A DNA stretch of 64,000 bases, from assembly GCA_013416395.1 (NCBI GenBank), contig JACCEP010000002.1, positions 62,001-126,000 of the forward strand. The letters run 5' to 3'. The translations under genes were made by a program, and so were the position numbers. Origin of the DNA: Alcaligenaceae bacterium (GTDB lineage Bacteria > Pseudomonadota > Gammaproteobacteria > Burkholderiales > Burkholderiaceae_B). Positions 33,500-43,201 of this stretch are shown here, one piece after another. The notes under the pieces were generated by a model. The model ran no database searches, was not told where the DNA came from, and saw nothing but the letters and a program-made list of their open reading frames with translations. Within the stretch, counting starts at the first letter, position 1. Every line of letters starts with the position of its first letter.

Positions 33500-34255
33500 A
33501 TGAAGCTCAATAAATGGATGGCAGCGACTGCCCTGGTTGCCTTGGGTTGGCAGACGCAAGCGTCTGCCAATGACCTGGTTGTTGCGGCAGCTGCCAGCCT
33601 GACCAATGCCTTTACCGAGCTGGGTGTGCAGTTTCAGCAAGCGCATGCAGGCACCAAGGTGCTGAACAGCTTTGCGGGGTCTGATACGCTGGCCCAGCAG
33701 GTGATCCAGGGTGCCCCCATTGATGTGTTTGCCTCCGCAGACCAGAAGGCCATGGACAAGGCGGTAGCAGCAGGAAGCATTGTAGAAGGCACGCGCCGCA
33801 ACTTTGTGCGTAATGAGGTTGTGCTGATTGTGCCTGCTGATGACCGTATCGGGATTAAGTCAGTCGCTGATCTGCAAAACGGCAAGGTGACACGTATTGC
33901 GCTGGGCAACCCCGCCACCGTTCCGGTAGGGCGTTACACCAAGGCCTCACTTGAGAAGTCAGGCCATTGGGAAAGCCTGAAGCAGCACGAAGTGTTGGGC
34001 CAGAACGTACGGCAGGTGCTTGACTACGTGGCGCGTGGTGAAGTCGACGCAGGTTTTGTATTTGCGACCGACGCCGCCATCATGCCTGACAAGGTAAAAG
34101 TCGTGCAAAAGCTAGAGTCGCCCATTCCAGTTTTGTACCCCATCGCCCTGGTCAAGCGTGATGGCGGCAACCCACAAGCCCGCGACTTTGTCGATTTTGT
34201 TTTTTCCCCCCAGGGTGAACAAACTCTCGCCAAATACGGCTTCTCCAAGCCCTGA
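33500..34255 (+). CDS. modA: Molybdate-binding periplasmic protein ModA
   Basis: 251-residue receptor for molybdate and tungstate. A signal peptide ends near TQASANDLVVAAAASLTNAF. The oxyanion-binding sites fit: AAASLTNAF at the start, SFAGSDTLAQQVIQGAPIDVFASAD, then GNPATVPVGRYTKASLE and DYVARGEVDAGFVFATDAAI with the conserved Tyr. The length is that of the family. It begins modABC, the next gene starting 7 bp downstream. GGAAGAT lies before the ATG. Repression by Mo-loaded ModE is expected from the upstream box. Confidence 0.95.
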   Translation: MKLNKWMAATALVALGWQTQASANDLVVAAAASLTNAFTELGVQFQQAHAGTKVLNSFAGSDTLAQQVIQGAPIDVFASADQKAMDKAVAAGSIVEGTRRNFVRNEVVLIVPADDRIGIKSVADLQNGKVTRIALGNPATVPVGRYTKASLEKSGHWESLKQHEVLGQNVRQVLDYVARGEVDAGFVFATDAAIMPDKVKVVQKLESPIPVLYPIALVKRDGGNPQARDFVDFVFSPQGEQTLAKYGFSKP

Positions 34256-34262
34256 GTAGTAA

Positions 34263-34952
34263 ATGGCCGAGCTGAGCGTTCCGTTATTTTTGTCCCTTAA
34301 GGTCGCTGGCTGGGCCACCTTGTGTGCCATGTTGCTCGGTATTTCCATTGCGTATGGGCTATCGCGCTGGAATTCACGCTGGTGCGACATGGTTGATTCA
34401 CTGCTCACCCTGCCACTGGTTTTGCCGCCCACGGTTATCGGCTATTACCTGCTGGTACTGTTGGGCCGGCGTGGATGGTTAGGAGAGTGGCTGGCTGGGC
34501 TGGGCATTGAACTTGTCTTTACCTGGCAGGGCGCTGTCGTGGCCGCAACCGTGGTGGCGTTTCCCATGGTGCTCAAGGCAGCGCGTGCAGCGTTTGAAGA
34601 CGTCGATCACACGCTCGAAAATGCGGCGCGCGTGCTTGGCCTGAGCGGGCCGGCTATTTTCTTTCGCGTATCCTTGCCGCTGGCCCTGCGTGGCATTGTG
34701 GCAGGCGTATTGCTCGCTTTCGCGCGTGCCTTGGGCGAATTTGGCGCAACGCTCATGATTGCAGGCAGTATTCCAGGCCGCACCCAAACCCTGTCTATCG
34801 CTATTTATGAGGCGGTACAGGCGGGCAATGACAATCTGGCCAATGTACTGGTGCTGGTTACCTCTATAACCTGTGTGACGGTGCTGTGGGTGGCCAGTGC
34901 ATTGGTGCCGCGTCGCGATCGCATTATGGGCCTGCAAGGAAAGCGACGATGA
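34263..34952 (+). CDS. modB: Molybdate ABC transporter permease ModB
   Basis: 229-residue inner-membrane permease with about five helices. The family signatures are LTLPLVLPPTVIGYYLLVLLG and the cytoplasmic EAA loop NAARVLGLSGPAIFFRVSLPLALRGI, followed by ARALGEFGATLMIAGSIPGRTQT, all typical of ModB. It starts 7 bp after modA and overlaps modC as ATGA, so the three are translationally coupled. Confidence 0.95.
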   Translation: MAELSVPLFLSLKVAGWATLCAMLLGISIAYGLSRWNSRWCDMVDSLLTLPLVLPPTVIGYYLLVLLGRRGWLGEWLAGLGIELVFTWQGAVVAATVVAFPMVLKAARAAFEDVDHTLENAARVLGLSGPAIFFRVSLPLALRGIVAGVLLAFARALGEFGATLMIAGSIPGRTQTLSIAIYEAVQAGNDNLANVLVLVTSITCVTVLWVASALVPRRDRIMGLQGKRR

Positions 34953-35686
34953 TACGTCTGGATATTCACCGCAAATTATCTGCAGGCAGCCGTCATTTTG
35001 AACTGAACGTGCAGCTTGAATCGTCAGCGACACGGATCGCGCTGTTTGGCCCTTCTGGTGCTGGGAAGTCGCTGACCATTAATGCAATCGCGGGTCTGCT
35101 GCGCCCCGACCACGGGCATATCTCGGCTAATGATACGGTACTGTTTGATTCGGCCAAAGGGGTTTGCCTGACGCCGCAACAGCGTAGGTTGGGCTATCTG
35201 CAGCAAGATTATGGTCTGTTTCCGCATCTGACAGTTGCCCAAAATATCGTGTTCGGTCTGAGCAAAGGGTGGTTCAACCCGCGTGTTCGCGCCTTGCCCG
35301 ACTCAGCGCAGCAGTGGGTTGATTCGTTTGAACTGGGGCCTATTCTGGGCAGTTACCCCTCTGAAATCTCAGGGGGGCAAAAGCAGCGTGTCGCGCTGGC
35401 GCGGGCACTGGCGGTAAAGCCCAGACTAATGCTGCTCGACGAGCCGCTGGCGGCTCTGGACGCAGGCTTGCGCCATCGTATGCGCGATGAGCTGGCTTTG
35501 TTGCAGCAAAGGCTTGATATCCCCACCATTCTTATTACGCACGATCCGGCAGATGTTGAAAAGCTGGCAGACCAGGTTTTCAGGATTAGAGATGGCCGTA
35601 TCGTGCAGGCTTGCAGCCCAAAAGAGCTGATAAGGTGTCAGTCGGCGACACCCATCATTACACTGGATGCCTTGAAAATAGCGTAG
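34949..35686 (+). CDS. modC: Molybdate ABC transporter ATPase ModC (short form)
   Basis: 245-residue ATPase. Walker A is FGPSGAGKSLT, the signature is ISGGQKQRVALARAL and Walker B is LMLLDEPLAALD with the switch His in ILITHDPAD. E. coli ModC is near 350 residues because of a C-terminal TOBE/Mop regulatory domain; that domain is missing here, so oxyanion feedback on transport is probably absent. The start overlaps modB; a longer frame from 34886 is rejected. The last 49 bp overlap the 3' end of modE on the other strand. Confidence 0.92.
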   Translation: MIRLDIHRKLSAGSRHFELNVQLESSATRIALFGPSGAGKSLTINAIAGLLRPDHGHISANDTVLFDSAKGVCLTPQQRRLGYLQQDYGLFPHLTVAQNIVFGLSKGWFNPRVRALPDSAQQWVDSFELGPILGSYPSEISGGQKQRVALARALAVKPRLMLLDEPLAALDAGLRHRMRDELALLQQRLDIPTILITHDPADVEKLADQVFRIRDGRIVQACSPKELIRCQSATPIITLDALKIA

Positions 35687-36483
35687 GCTTGAACGCCTTC
35701 TTTTAGCCCCAGCGACACCAGCCCGTCGAGGCTGAGCATGGCTGTAATCGTGTGGCCCGAAACCAGTTCAAGGGTTACATCGGCATTGACGGCACCTTTA
35801 ACAATACGCGTAACGTGCCCGTTGATTTGGTTGCGGGCAGAAAGCCGCATGTCGCCACCGGGCGTGCCCACCATGACCGACGAGGCCTTTACAAATGCCA
35901 GGGCACGACGACCAACCACAAGCCCCAGGTTTTGTACGCTCTCGCTGGTAATGCTGGCAATAATATCGAGGTTGTCGGCGATAGACAGTGTGACTTCATC
36001 ATTGACGGCGCCGTGCTTGATTTGGGTGACCGTGCCGAGCAGCCTGTTACGTGCAGAGGTCTGTACCATCATGTGTTGCATAAGCTCCAGGTTGTGGGAC
36101 GATGACTCGCTTGCCACTGTAAGACGCGCCATAAAGCGTTCGTGTTCGCGGTTTAGTACCTCATACAGACGCAGCAGTTCATGTGCCCGCTCACTGAGCG
36201 AAGCGCCGCCGCCGCGTTTGCCACCGGTGGTACGCGTTACCAAAGGCTCGCCGGCCAAATTGTTCATGCCGTCGATGGCGTCCCACGCGGCCTTGTAGCT
36301 TAGGCCGACCTTGCGCGCCGCCCCAGTAATAGAGCCTTCAGTACCAATAGCGGCCAGCAACGCCATGCGGTTTTCACTGCCCCAGTTGCGCCCGCCGGAG
36401 CGAAACGCAATGGAGCCGCTAAGCTCGATATCGGGTGGTTTGGTTGCTGGAGTTTCGACGGTGGGCGTGGTCGGTTCTTTCAT
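35638..36483 (-). CDS. modE: Molybdate-responsive regulator ModE
   Basis: 281-residue transcription factor with an N-terminal LysR-like winged helix (MALLAAIGTEGSITGAARKV, then SYKAAWDAIDGMNNLAGEPLV) and two Mop/TOBE domains. The two ligand domains repeat the pattern SARNxxxGxVTxIxxGAVNxxVTL and end in FKASSVMVG and FKASSVMMGV, as expected for oxyanion binding at a dimer interface. It normally represses modABC and activates molybdoenzyme genes when molybdate is plentiful. It is convergent with modC and overlaps its coding end, an arrangement that could add transcriptional interference between the two. Confidence 0.95.
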   Translation of the reverse strand: MKEPTTPTVETPATKPPDIELSGSIAFRSGGRNWGSENRMALLAAIGTEGSITGAARKVGLSYKAAWDAIDGMNNLAGEPLVTRTTGGKRGGGASLSERAHELLRLYEVLNREHERFMARLTVASESSSHNLELMQHMMVQTSARNRLLGTVTQIKHGAVNDEVTLSIADNLDIIASITSESVQNLGLVVGRRALAFVKASSVMVGTPGGDMRLSARNQINGHVTRIVKGAVNADVTLELVSGHTITAMLSLDGLVSLGLKEGVQAYAIFKASSVMMGVAD

Positions 36484-36573
36484 AGGGTTTAGTTTAAGCG
36501 TTCAGGCAGAATTATGCAGTCTGCCGTTCTCGTTAGAATGGGTCTTTCAGGTTACGCCGCACGTTCTAGGATC

Positions 36574-39456
36574 ATGGAAAACTACGCTACGCTCACTCTG
36601 GACGAGTTGTCACAGCTGGAGGCCCAGCAGGTACTTGTGCTTACCGTCAATAACCGTCACGCCAGGCGTGTATTGTCCGAGCTGCTGACCGGGCTGGACG
36701 ACGCGCGTCGCGTCATGGCGGTGCCCGACATTGTGCCGCTAAGCGGTTGGCTGGCACGTCTGGCCGATCAGCTGGCGTTTTTGCCGGAGTCGGGTCAGGC
36801 CATGCGGACGGTTGACGGCTTTGGTACACAGTGGCTGTGGCAACACGTTATTGACGAGGCCGAAGCCGAGCATGCTTTGCTCGATGCCGCCCAGGCGGCA
36901 CGGCTTGCGGCCGAGGCTGACAGGCTCATGGATGACTGGCGCATACAGGTACAGCCTGACGCCGCAACCCCCGATTACCAGCGCTTTGATGCATGGCGTA
37001 CGCGCTATCGTGCACTGCTGGCAGACAGGGATTTGGACGATGGCAACCTCTCCTATTTGCGCATTATCGAAAGCCTGGAGCAGGGGCTGCTGCCACTTTC
37101 TTTCTCTACGCTCGTGCTGGCAGGCTTTAATGAACTATCTCCGCGCTTGTCGCACCTGCTTTCCTGCCTGGCACAGCAAGGCGTGCAGCTGCGAGTGCTG
37201 GCCCGTGCCGGGCAGCCGGCTACAGCAATCGTGCGTGTTGCGGCCCAAGACCTCGACGATGAGTGGCGACTGGCGGCGCGCTGGGCGGCCGAGCAGCTGG
37301 TCAGTCATCCAGAAGGTCGGTATGCCATTGTGGCTGCCCGGTTGGAGGCAGATGTGGTGCTTGCTCACAGATACCTGCGTACGGCGCTGGGTGGGCAAAT
37401 GCCCTACAACGTGGCCGTGGCCCGTCCGCTGGCTGACTGGCCGATGGTACGGGCGGCGCTTGCGTGGCTGAGGGTCATGGCGACACAGGTACAGCGCAAA
37501 GCGTTTACCCCTGCTGATTTGGGTGCGGCCCTGTTGGCCGGTGGCTGCGTGGCGGCCCGCGATGAGAAGGCGGCGCGCGCCGCTATTGATGCCTTTTGGC
37601 GCCAGCGGGCGGTGGTGTCAGTGCCAGCGGCGGCTTTTCAGGGTTTGCTTGAAAAGTACGCGCCGCAGCTCGCTCAGGCCTGGCTTAGTGTGGTTGCTGC
37701 GTTGGAAGGCCAAGTCGCTGCGGCAGAAGCCGATACCTGGGTGCAGCGATTTCGTATCTTGCTGGAGACACTGGGCTTTCCGGGGCAGGGCGCACTCGAC
37801 AGTCACGCCTACCAGGTTATGGAAGCCTTTGATCGTGTGCTTGATCAAATGGCAAGGTTGGCCTTTGTGACGGGGCCGCTGCGGTTCTCCTCCGCCGTCA
37901 GCCTGCTTGCAAAGTTGGCGCGGGAAACCCCGTTTCAGCCCGAGCGGGACCCTGCCGCACGGCTCGACGTTCTTGGGTTTCTTGAGTCAGAGGGAGGGCG
38001 CTGGGATGGCGTTTGGGTGCTGGGCCTGACCGACGAGGTCATGCCTGCGGCACCACGTCCCAATCCTTTTATCCCACTGGCGGCGTTGCGTGAGGCTGGC
38101 GCGCCACGCGCCACACCAGAACGCGAGCTGCATTGGGCTCATACACTGTATGCCTCGTTGATCGAGTGTGCGCCACAGGTTTGGCTAAGCCACGCCTTGC
38201 ACGAGGGTGAGCGTGAATTGCGGCCCAGCCCTTGCATCGCCGAGGTCCCGTTGGTGGTCATGCCGCAAGGGGGCCAGGTTCATACGCCGTTGGTGGCGCG
38301 CCAGGAATGCACCGAGGCTGCTGCGGCCGAAGTGGCGGTGGCTTCGCTGCAGGCAAGCCCAGGTGGTCGCCCACCGTTGCCTGTTGGTCAGGCGGCGCTT
38401 GAATACGTGGTTGACGAACAGGGCCCGCCACTGAAAAACGGGGCTGTCACACGCGGGGGCATAGGCGTTATTGATACCCAGGCTCGCAACCCTCTGTGGG
38501 CCTTTGTAAAGTACCGGCTGGGCGCCAAGGTGCTGTCAGGCTATGCCGACCTGTTCGACCAGAACGCGCGTGGCTTGCTGTTGCATCGGGCGGCAGAAAT
38601 TATTTGGCGTTTGTTGCCAGGGCAGCAAGCGCTTAAAGCCAGGCATGAACAAGGCAGCCTGGGCATCTTGATAGAAGAAGCGGTCGCTCAGGCGGCTGAT
38701 GAGTTTCTGGCTGATTACGGGCCAACTCTGCGTGCCCTGGAAACGGCAAGGGCTGAAAGCCTGTTGCACGACTGGCTTATGGTCGAGCTGGCACGTACGC
38801 CGTTTCGTGTTCATGATATTGAACAAGAGTACACATGGACGCACGGTTTGCTGTCCTTAAGTCTGCGTCTTGACCGGGTTGATGCGCTTGATGAAGCGGG
38901 AGGCGGCACAGCGTCTGACGAACCGAACGACGACACACTTGTCTCGCAGAGCAGCTACTCTTTGTTCGGTGATGACAGTGTCGCGGGCGCTGCTGCGCCC
39001 AACGGCTATACAGCACCAGGAGTCCCCTCTGGTGCTGACCAGAAGCTGGTGGTTATTGATTACAAAACAGGCGCTGGCAAAATCGACCCCAAATCAGACT
39101 GGATGCGAGAGCGCCCAGTCGGCCTGCAATTGCCGTTTTATGCCTCAGTACTGGCTCAAGAGAACAGCCCGGTGGGTGCTCTGGTGTTATTGAAACTGCA
39201 TGCGCGCGGCATCGAGGCCAGAGGTCTGCAAGATGTTGAGTGCGGCCTCGATGGTGTAGCGGCGCTGTCTGACTGGTCGGCATTTGCGGATTACACCTGG
39301 GAAAGATTGATGCGTGAATGGCGTGCCACCATACAAAAGCTTGCCGAAGAATTCAGCGCGGGCGCGGCCCACAACCGCAGTCTGCGCCCTGACGATCTCA
39401 AATACTGCGACGTGCAGCCGTTTTTGCGTCTGAACGAGGAATACCCCAGTGCCTAG
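36574..39456 (+). CDS. addB: AddB-like PD-(D/E)XK nuclease subunit
   Basis: About 960-residue protein with a divergent helicase-like N-terminal part and a C-terminal PD-(D/E)XK nuclease, whose motif is VVIDYKTGAGKI near the end. It resembles the second subunit of AddAB-type double-strand-break resection enzymes, which replace RecBCD in Bordetella relatives. Middle segments such as RLDVLGFLESEGGRWDGVWV and GLTDEVMPAAPRPNPFIPL are typical. Two starts are possible, 36514 and 36574; the second (MENYATLTLDELSQ) has AGGA just upstream and fits better, but this is not decisive. It overlaps addA by 8 bp. Confidence 0.85.
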   Translation: MENYATLTLDELSQLEAQQVLVLTVNNRHARRVLSELLTGLDDARRVMAVPDIVPLSGWLARLADQLAFLPESGQAMRTVDGFGTQWLWQHVIDEAEAEHALLDAAQAARLAAEADRLMDDWRIQVQPDAATPDYQRFDAWRTRYRALLADRDLDDGNLSYLRIIESLEQGLLPLSFSTLVLAGFNELSPRLSHLLSCLAQQGVQLRVLARAGQPATAIVRVAAQDLDDEWRLAARWAAEQLVSHPEGRYAIVAARLEADVVLAHRYLRTALGGQMPYNVAVARPLADWPMVRAALAWLRVMATQVQRKAFTPADLGAALLAGGCVAARDEKAARAAIDAFWRQRAVVSVPAAAFQGLLEKYAPQLAQAWLSVVAALEGQVAAAEADTWVQRFRILLETLGFPGQGALDSHAYQVMEAFDRVLDQMARLAFVTGPLRFSSAVSLLAKLARETPFQPERDPAARLDVLGFLESEGGRWDGVWVLGLTDEVMPAAPRPNPFIPLAALREAGAPRATPERELHWAHTLYASLIECAPQVWLSHALHEGERELRPSPCIAEVPLVVMPQGGQVHTPLVARQECTEAAAAEVAVASLQASPGGRPPLPVGQAALEYVVDEQGPPLKNGAVTRGGIGVIDTQARNPLWAFVKYRLGAKVLSGYADLFDQNARGLLLHRAAEIIWRLLPGQQALKARHEQGSLGILIEEAVAQAADEFLADYGPTLRALETARAESLLHDWLMVELARTPFRVHDIEQEYTWTHGLLSLSLRLDRVDALDEAGGGTASDEPNDDTLVSQSSYSLFGDDSVAGAAAPNGYTAPGVPSGADQKLVVIDYKTGAGKIDPKSDWMRERPVGLQLPFYASVLAQENSPVGALVLLKLHARGIEARGLQDVECGLDGVAALSDWSAFADYTWERLMREWRATIQKLAEEFSAGAAHNRSLRPDDLKYCDVQPFLRLNEEYPSA

Positions 39457-42400
39457 CAAACAACCCAGTGATGCCGCAGTACGTGCTGCGGCCATTGATC
39501 CCGCCACCTCTTTTCTGATCCAGGCACCGGCAGGTTCCGGTAAAACCGAACTGCTGACAGATCGTATTCTTGCCTTGCTGGCCACAGTAAACCGGCCCGA
39601 AGAGATCGTGGCCATTACCTTTACGCGCAAGGCGGCTTCTGAAATGCATGCCCGCGTGCTGGCCAAGTTGCAGGCCGGCCAAGGCCCATGTCCCGATGAG
39701 CCCCACAAAGTGCGGGGCTGGGAGCTTGCCCAGCAGGCCATGCGCCGTGACGAGGCTCAGGGTTGGAATCTGCTGCAATACCCGGCTCGGTTGGCCATAC
39801 GCACTATTGACTCATTCTGCGCTTACCTTGTGCGGGCCATGCCCTGGGTCAGCGCGCTTGGGGGTATGCCTGCCGTCACCGACAACGCACGCGAACATTA
39901 CGAGGCGGCGGCGATGGCCACCTTGGGCATGGCCGACGACTACCCGTGCGTGGCCAACCTCATTGCCCACCTCGACGTCGATGTACGCACGGCGCGCGAT
40001 CTGCTGGCAGACATGCTGGCCAGCCGCGATCAGTGGCTTCCTCTGCTGGCGCAAGGGGGCATGGCTGATTACCTCATGAACAGCCTGGAGCGCGCCGTCG
40101 AAGCTGACCTTGAGCGGCTGGCAACTGCCATGCCACTGGGCTGGGCTTCGTCACTGGCAGAGCCTTTGCGCCTTGCCACAGAAATGCGCGCGCGCACTGA
40201 TCCCGCGCAAGGCCTCAGCCCTTTGCTCGACTGGGACGGCGAGCCTTTTGACGCCGATATGGCGTCAGTTTCGGCGTGGCAGGCGCTGGCGGCGGCCTTG
40301 CTTACCGACAAAAATACCTTGCGCCGTTCGGTTGACAAGCGCCAGGGCTTCGAAGCCAAGTCTGAGTACAAAGACACCTTTGTCGCCTGGCTGAAGCAGG
40401 CGTCAGGCGATGAACCCTGGGTGGAAGCGCTGGCTGACATACGCTGTGCGCCGAGCGATGGTTATACCGAAGCGCAGCAAGAGGTTTTGGGTGTGCTGAT
40501 CGAGGTGTTGTGGCTGGCGGCAGCACAACTGGGTGTGCGCTTTACCGAGACGGCAGAGGTTGATTTTTCCGAGATTTCTCAGCGTGCGCTACAGGCGCTG
40601 GGCTCGGTGGATGACCCCAGCGATTTATTGCTGTCGCTGGACAACGCCATACGGCATATTCTGGTTGATGAGTTTCAGGACACCAGCCAGACCCAGATTG
40701 AGCTGCTTGAGCTGCTTACGTCAGGCTGGCAGCAGGGAGATGGTCGTACGCTTTTTCTGGTGGGCGATCCCATGCAGTCGATTTATCGCTTTCGAAAGGC
40801 TGACGTGGGGTGCTTTTTGAGGGTTCGCGAGCGAGGTCTGGGCGATATCCCGCTCACCGCACTGGAGTTGCGCGAGAATTTTCGTTCTCAGGCTAACCTG
40901 GTGGAATGGGTTAACCAAACCTGCGGGCCTGTGTTCCCGTCTGAGGTCAACCCGAGCCTGGGGGCGATTGTTTATACGCCATCTGTGCCGTTTAATGATC
41001 CGGAAGAGGGCGTTAGTGCCGAGTTTCATCCGGTCTGGGTACGTAAGTCCAAAAAGGGCCCCCATGGCGGGCCAGATGGGCAGGATGATGATGATGACGG
41101 CGTTGCTGCCGCAGAGGCCGTCGCTGTCCAGTTGGCGGGGCAGGCCTTGCGGCAGCACCCAGACAGCACCCACCCCGTAGCCATTCTGGTGCGGGCACGT
41201 GGTCACCTTGATGGCATTGTGCACCGCCTTACGATGCAAGGCGTGCCCTGCCGGGCCGTTGAGCTGGTGTCATTGCAATCGCGTCAGGCTGTTATTGATC
41301 TGGCCCAGCTGGCCCGCGCACTGTCGCACCCCGCCGACCGCCTGGCCTGGCTGTCTGTGCTTCGTTCGCCACTATGTGGTTTGACGCTTGAGAGTCTGCA
41401 CGCCCTATGTGGCGCGGATCACTTCACGCCCATACCCAGGCTGCTGGCAGCGTGGCTGGCCCGAGCGCCCGCAAGCGACGAGCGTGCCGCCCAGAACGGC
41501 ATCAAGCCAGACGAGGTCGCACGCCTGCGCCTGGCCAGCACGATTTTGCTTGATGACAGCAATGCGTCAGGGTCTATGCCTTTTGCCGCCTGGCTGGAAC
41601 ACACCTGGCAGCGACTGGGTGGGCCTGAAATTTACCGCAACCCCAGTGATGCGGCCGACACCGAGCGTTTGTTCAGGCTGATCGAAGAAATTGCTCCCTA
41701 CGGCAACCTTGACCCGGACGACCTCGAGAGTCGGCTCGAAAAACTGTATGCGGCGCCCGAAAGCAGCGGGCGTGCGGTAGAGGTTATGACGATACACAAG
41801 GCCAAAGGGCTGGAGTTCGACACGGTCATTCTGGCCGGGCTGCACCGGCGACCCAGAGGCGATACGCCTCCGCTATTACGTCTGGAACATCAGGATGGCG
41901 AGTTGCTGCTTGGCCCCATCCGGCACCGGGCATCAGATGAAAACGACCCCGTTTCCGTCTATCTTGCCGCCCGCGAAAAAAAGCGTGCCATGTTTGAAAC
42001 CGACCGCTTGCTCTACGTGGCATTGACGCGGGCCCGCAAGCAACTGCATCTTATCGGTGCCGTAGGGCTTGATGACGATATGAAGCCCAAGAAGCCAGCC
42101 GCCAGCTCACTGCTTGGTCGGATCTGGGAGTTCATGCCCGAGCCCACGCCGCCAGAGTGTTCTGATCTGGAGGCCGACATGCCAGATATGGGGTTTCGTG
42201 ACCCGGTGCAGCGTCTGCTGGTGCGCAGACCGATACAGACGTTGCCCACCCCCGCGCCCGTCACGCGTGCGCCCGGACGGGCCATGCCCTGGAAGTGGCG
42301 TGAAGAAACGGGTGCCGAGGCCATTATCGGTACCGTCGCTCACGCTTGGCTTGAGCGTATTGGCAAAGAAGGCGCCGATGCCTGGAGCCCACAGCGCATA

Positions 42401-42865
42401 GCCTCGTCGCTGCCGGTATTCCGGCGTCAACTCGCACGTGCAGGCCTGCCTGAGGCTGCGCTGGATACGGCTTCTGATACCTTGCGAGATACTCTGGCCG
42501 CTACCGTGGGCAGTGACCGTGGGCAATGGCTGCTGCGTGTGGCGCGTGCACACCGCGAATGGAGTTTGCTGGATATCTCAGGCCGGGTATCAGTGATTGA
42601 CCTGGCGGTGTCCCAGGAAACCGACTGGCTGGTCGTGGACTACAAAACAGGTGTGCCAGGAAAGGGCGAATCGCCAGAACACTTTGTCGAACGAATGCGT
42701 GAGCGATACCGCGAGCAAATTGAGCGCTATTGCGCCTGCGTCAGCGCCCTGGATGGCCGCCCGGCGCGAGGCGCTTTGTATTTTCCTCGGGCAGATATCT
42801 GGGTCGACTATGACCAGGATCAACACGCGGCGCAAGCTAACGTTAGCCCAGGCTCAGTATCGTAG
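39449..42865 (+). CDS. addA: AddA-like UvrD-family helicase/nuclease
   Basis: 1138-residue SF1 helicase with a C-terminal nuclease. Walker A is QAPAGSGKTELLTDR near the N-terminus, motif Ia AITFTRKAA, motif II LVDEFQDTSQTQIELL, motif III LFLVGDPMQSIYRFRKAD, and late motifs include VMTIHKAKGLEFDTVILAG and LLYVALTRARKQLHL. The nuclease motif is WLVVDYKTGVPG. With AddB it processes DNA ends for RecA loading. It has a GTG start inside the addB end. The last residues after IWVDYDQDQ run into DNA that in another frame encodes the modD fragment, so its native C-terminus may have been altered. Confidence 0.92.
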   Translation: MPSKQPSDAAVRAAAIDPATSFLIQAPAGSGKTELLTDRILALLATVNRPEEIVAITFTRKAASEMHARVLAKLQAGQGPCPDEPHKVRGWELAQQAMRRDEAQGWNLLQYPARLAIRTIDSFCAYLVRAMPWVSALGGMPAVTDNAREHYEAAAMATLGMADDYPCVANLIAHLDVDVRTARDLLADMLASRDQWLPLLAQGGMADYLMNSLERAVEADLERLATAMPLGWASSLAEPLRLATEMRARTDPAQGLSPLLDWDGEPFDADMASVSAWQALAAALLTDKNTLRRSVDKRQGFEAKSEYKDTFVAWLKQASGDEPWVEALADIRCAPSDGYTEAQQEVLGVLIEVLWLAAAQLGVRFTETAEVDFSEISQRALQALGSVDDPSDLLLSLDNAIRHILVDEFQDTSQTQIELLELLTSGWQQGDGRTLFLVGDPMQSIYRFRKADVGCFLRVRERGLGDIPLTALELRENFRSQANLVEWVNQTCGPVFPSEVNPSLGAIVYTPSVPFNDPEEGVSAEFHPVWVRKSKKGPHGGPDGQDDDDDGVAAAEAVAVQLAGQALRQHPDSTHPVAILVRARGHLDGIVHRLTMQGVPCRAVELVSLQSRQAVIDLAQLARALSHPADRLAWLSVLRSPLCGLTLESLHALCGADHFTPIPRLLAAWLARAPASDERAAQNGIKPDEVARLRLASTILLDDSNASGSMPFAAWLEHTWQRLGGPEIYRNPSDAADTERLFRLIEEIAPYGNLDPDDLESRLEKLYAAPESSGRAVEVMTIHKAKGLEFDTVILAGLHRRPRGDTPPLLRLEHQDGELLLGPIRHRASDENDPVSVYLAAREKKRAMFETDRLLYVALTRARKQLHLIGAVGLDDDMKPKKPAASSLLGRIWEFMPEPTPPECSDLEADMPDMGFRDPVQRLLVRRPIQTLPTPAPVTRAPGRAMPWKWREETGAEAIIGTVAHAWLERIGKEGADAWSPQRIASSLPVFRRQLARAGLPEAALDTASDTLRDTLAATVGSDRGQWLLRVARAHREWSLLDISGRVSVIDLAVSQETDWLVVDYKTGVPGKGESPEHFVERMRERYREQIERYCACVSALDGRPARGALYFPRADIWVDYDQDQHAAQANVSPGSVS

Positions 42866-43157
42866 CCGGCTAGTCGAAAAGAAAATTGTCATCGAGGCTG
42901 AGACCCTGGAAGAAGCCCAGCAGGCGGTGCGTGCTGGCGCTGACGTTATTCAATTTGACAAGGTCGAACCTGCTCTGCTGGCCCAGTGGTGCCCAGATCT
43001 ACGCCGCCAGTGGCCTGCGCTTGGCCTGCTGGCAGCAGGAGGCATACGTCTTGATAATGTGGCCCAATATGCCGCCACTGGTGTCGATGCATTGGTCACC
43101 AGCAGTCTGTATTTCGGGCCACCGTCCGACGTTGGGGTGCGCGTCACGCCGGGTTGA
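42810..43157 (+). pseudogene. modD: C-terminal fragment of ModD (nicotinate-nucleotide pyrophosphorylase family)
   Basis: An open frame beginning MTRINTRRKLTLAQAQYRSR and ending VGVRVTPG (115 residues) matches the C-terminal third of ModD/QPRTase proteins: EKKIVIEAETLEEAQQAVRAG, DVIQFDKVEP, GLLAAGGIRLDNVAQYAATG and DALVTSSLYFGPPSDV. The phosphoribosyl-binding N-terminal two-thirds, about 170 residues, is missing. Its first 56 bp overlap the addA end in another frame. ModD is often encoded with molybdate transport genes, and modABC/E lies 6-7 kb upstream, so this is probably a leftover of a larger mod locus. Whether any product is made is unknown. Confidence 0.7.
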
Positions 43158-43201
43158 GCGGGTCGCGTCGGCGCAAAAAGCCAAGTCCTGTTAAACTTCC
43201 G

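Noticed and set aside
42597-42809. N-terminal extension of the modD fragment inside addA
   Set aside because: The translated sequence does not resemble ModD; it is an out-of-frame reading of the AddA nuclease region.
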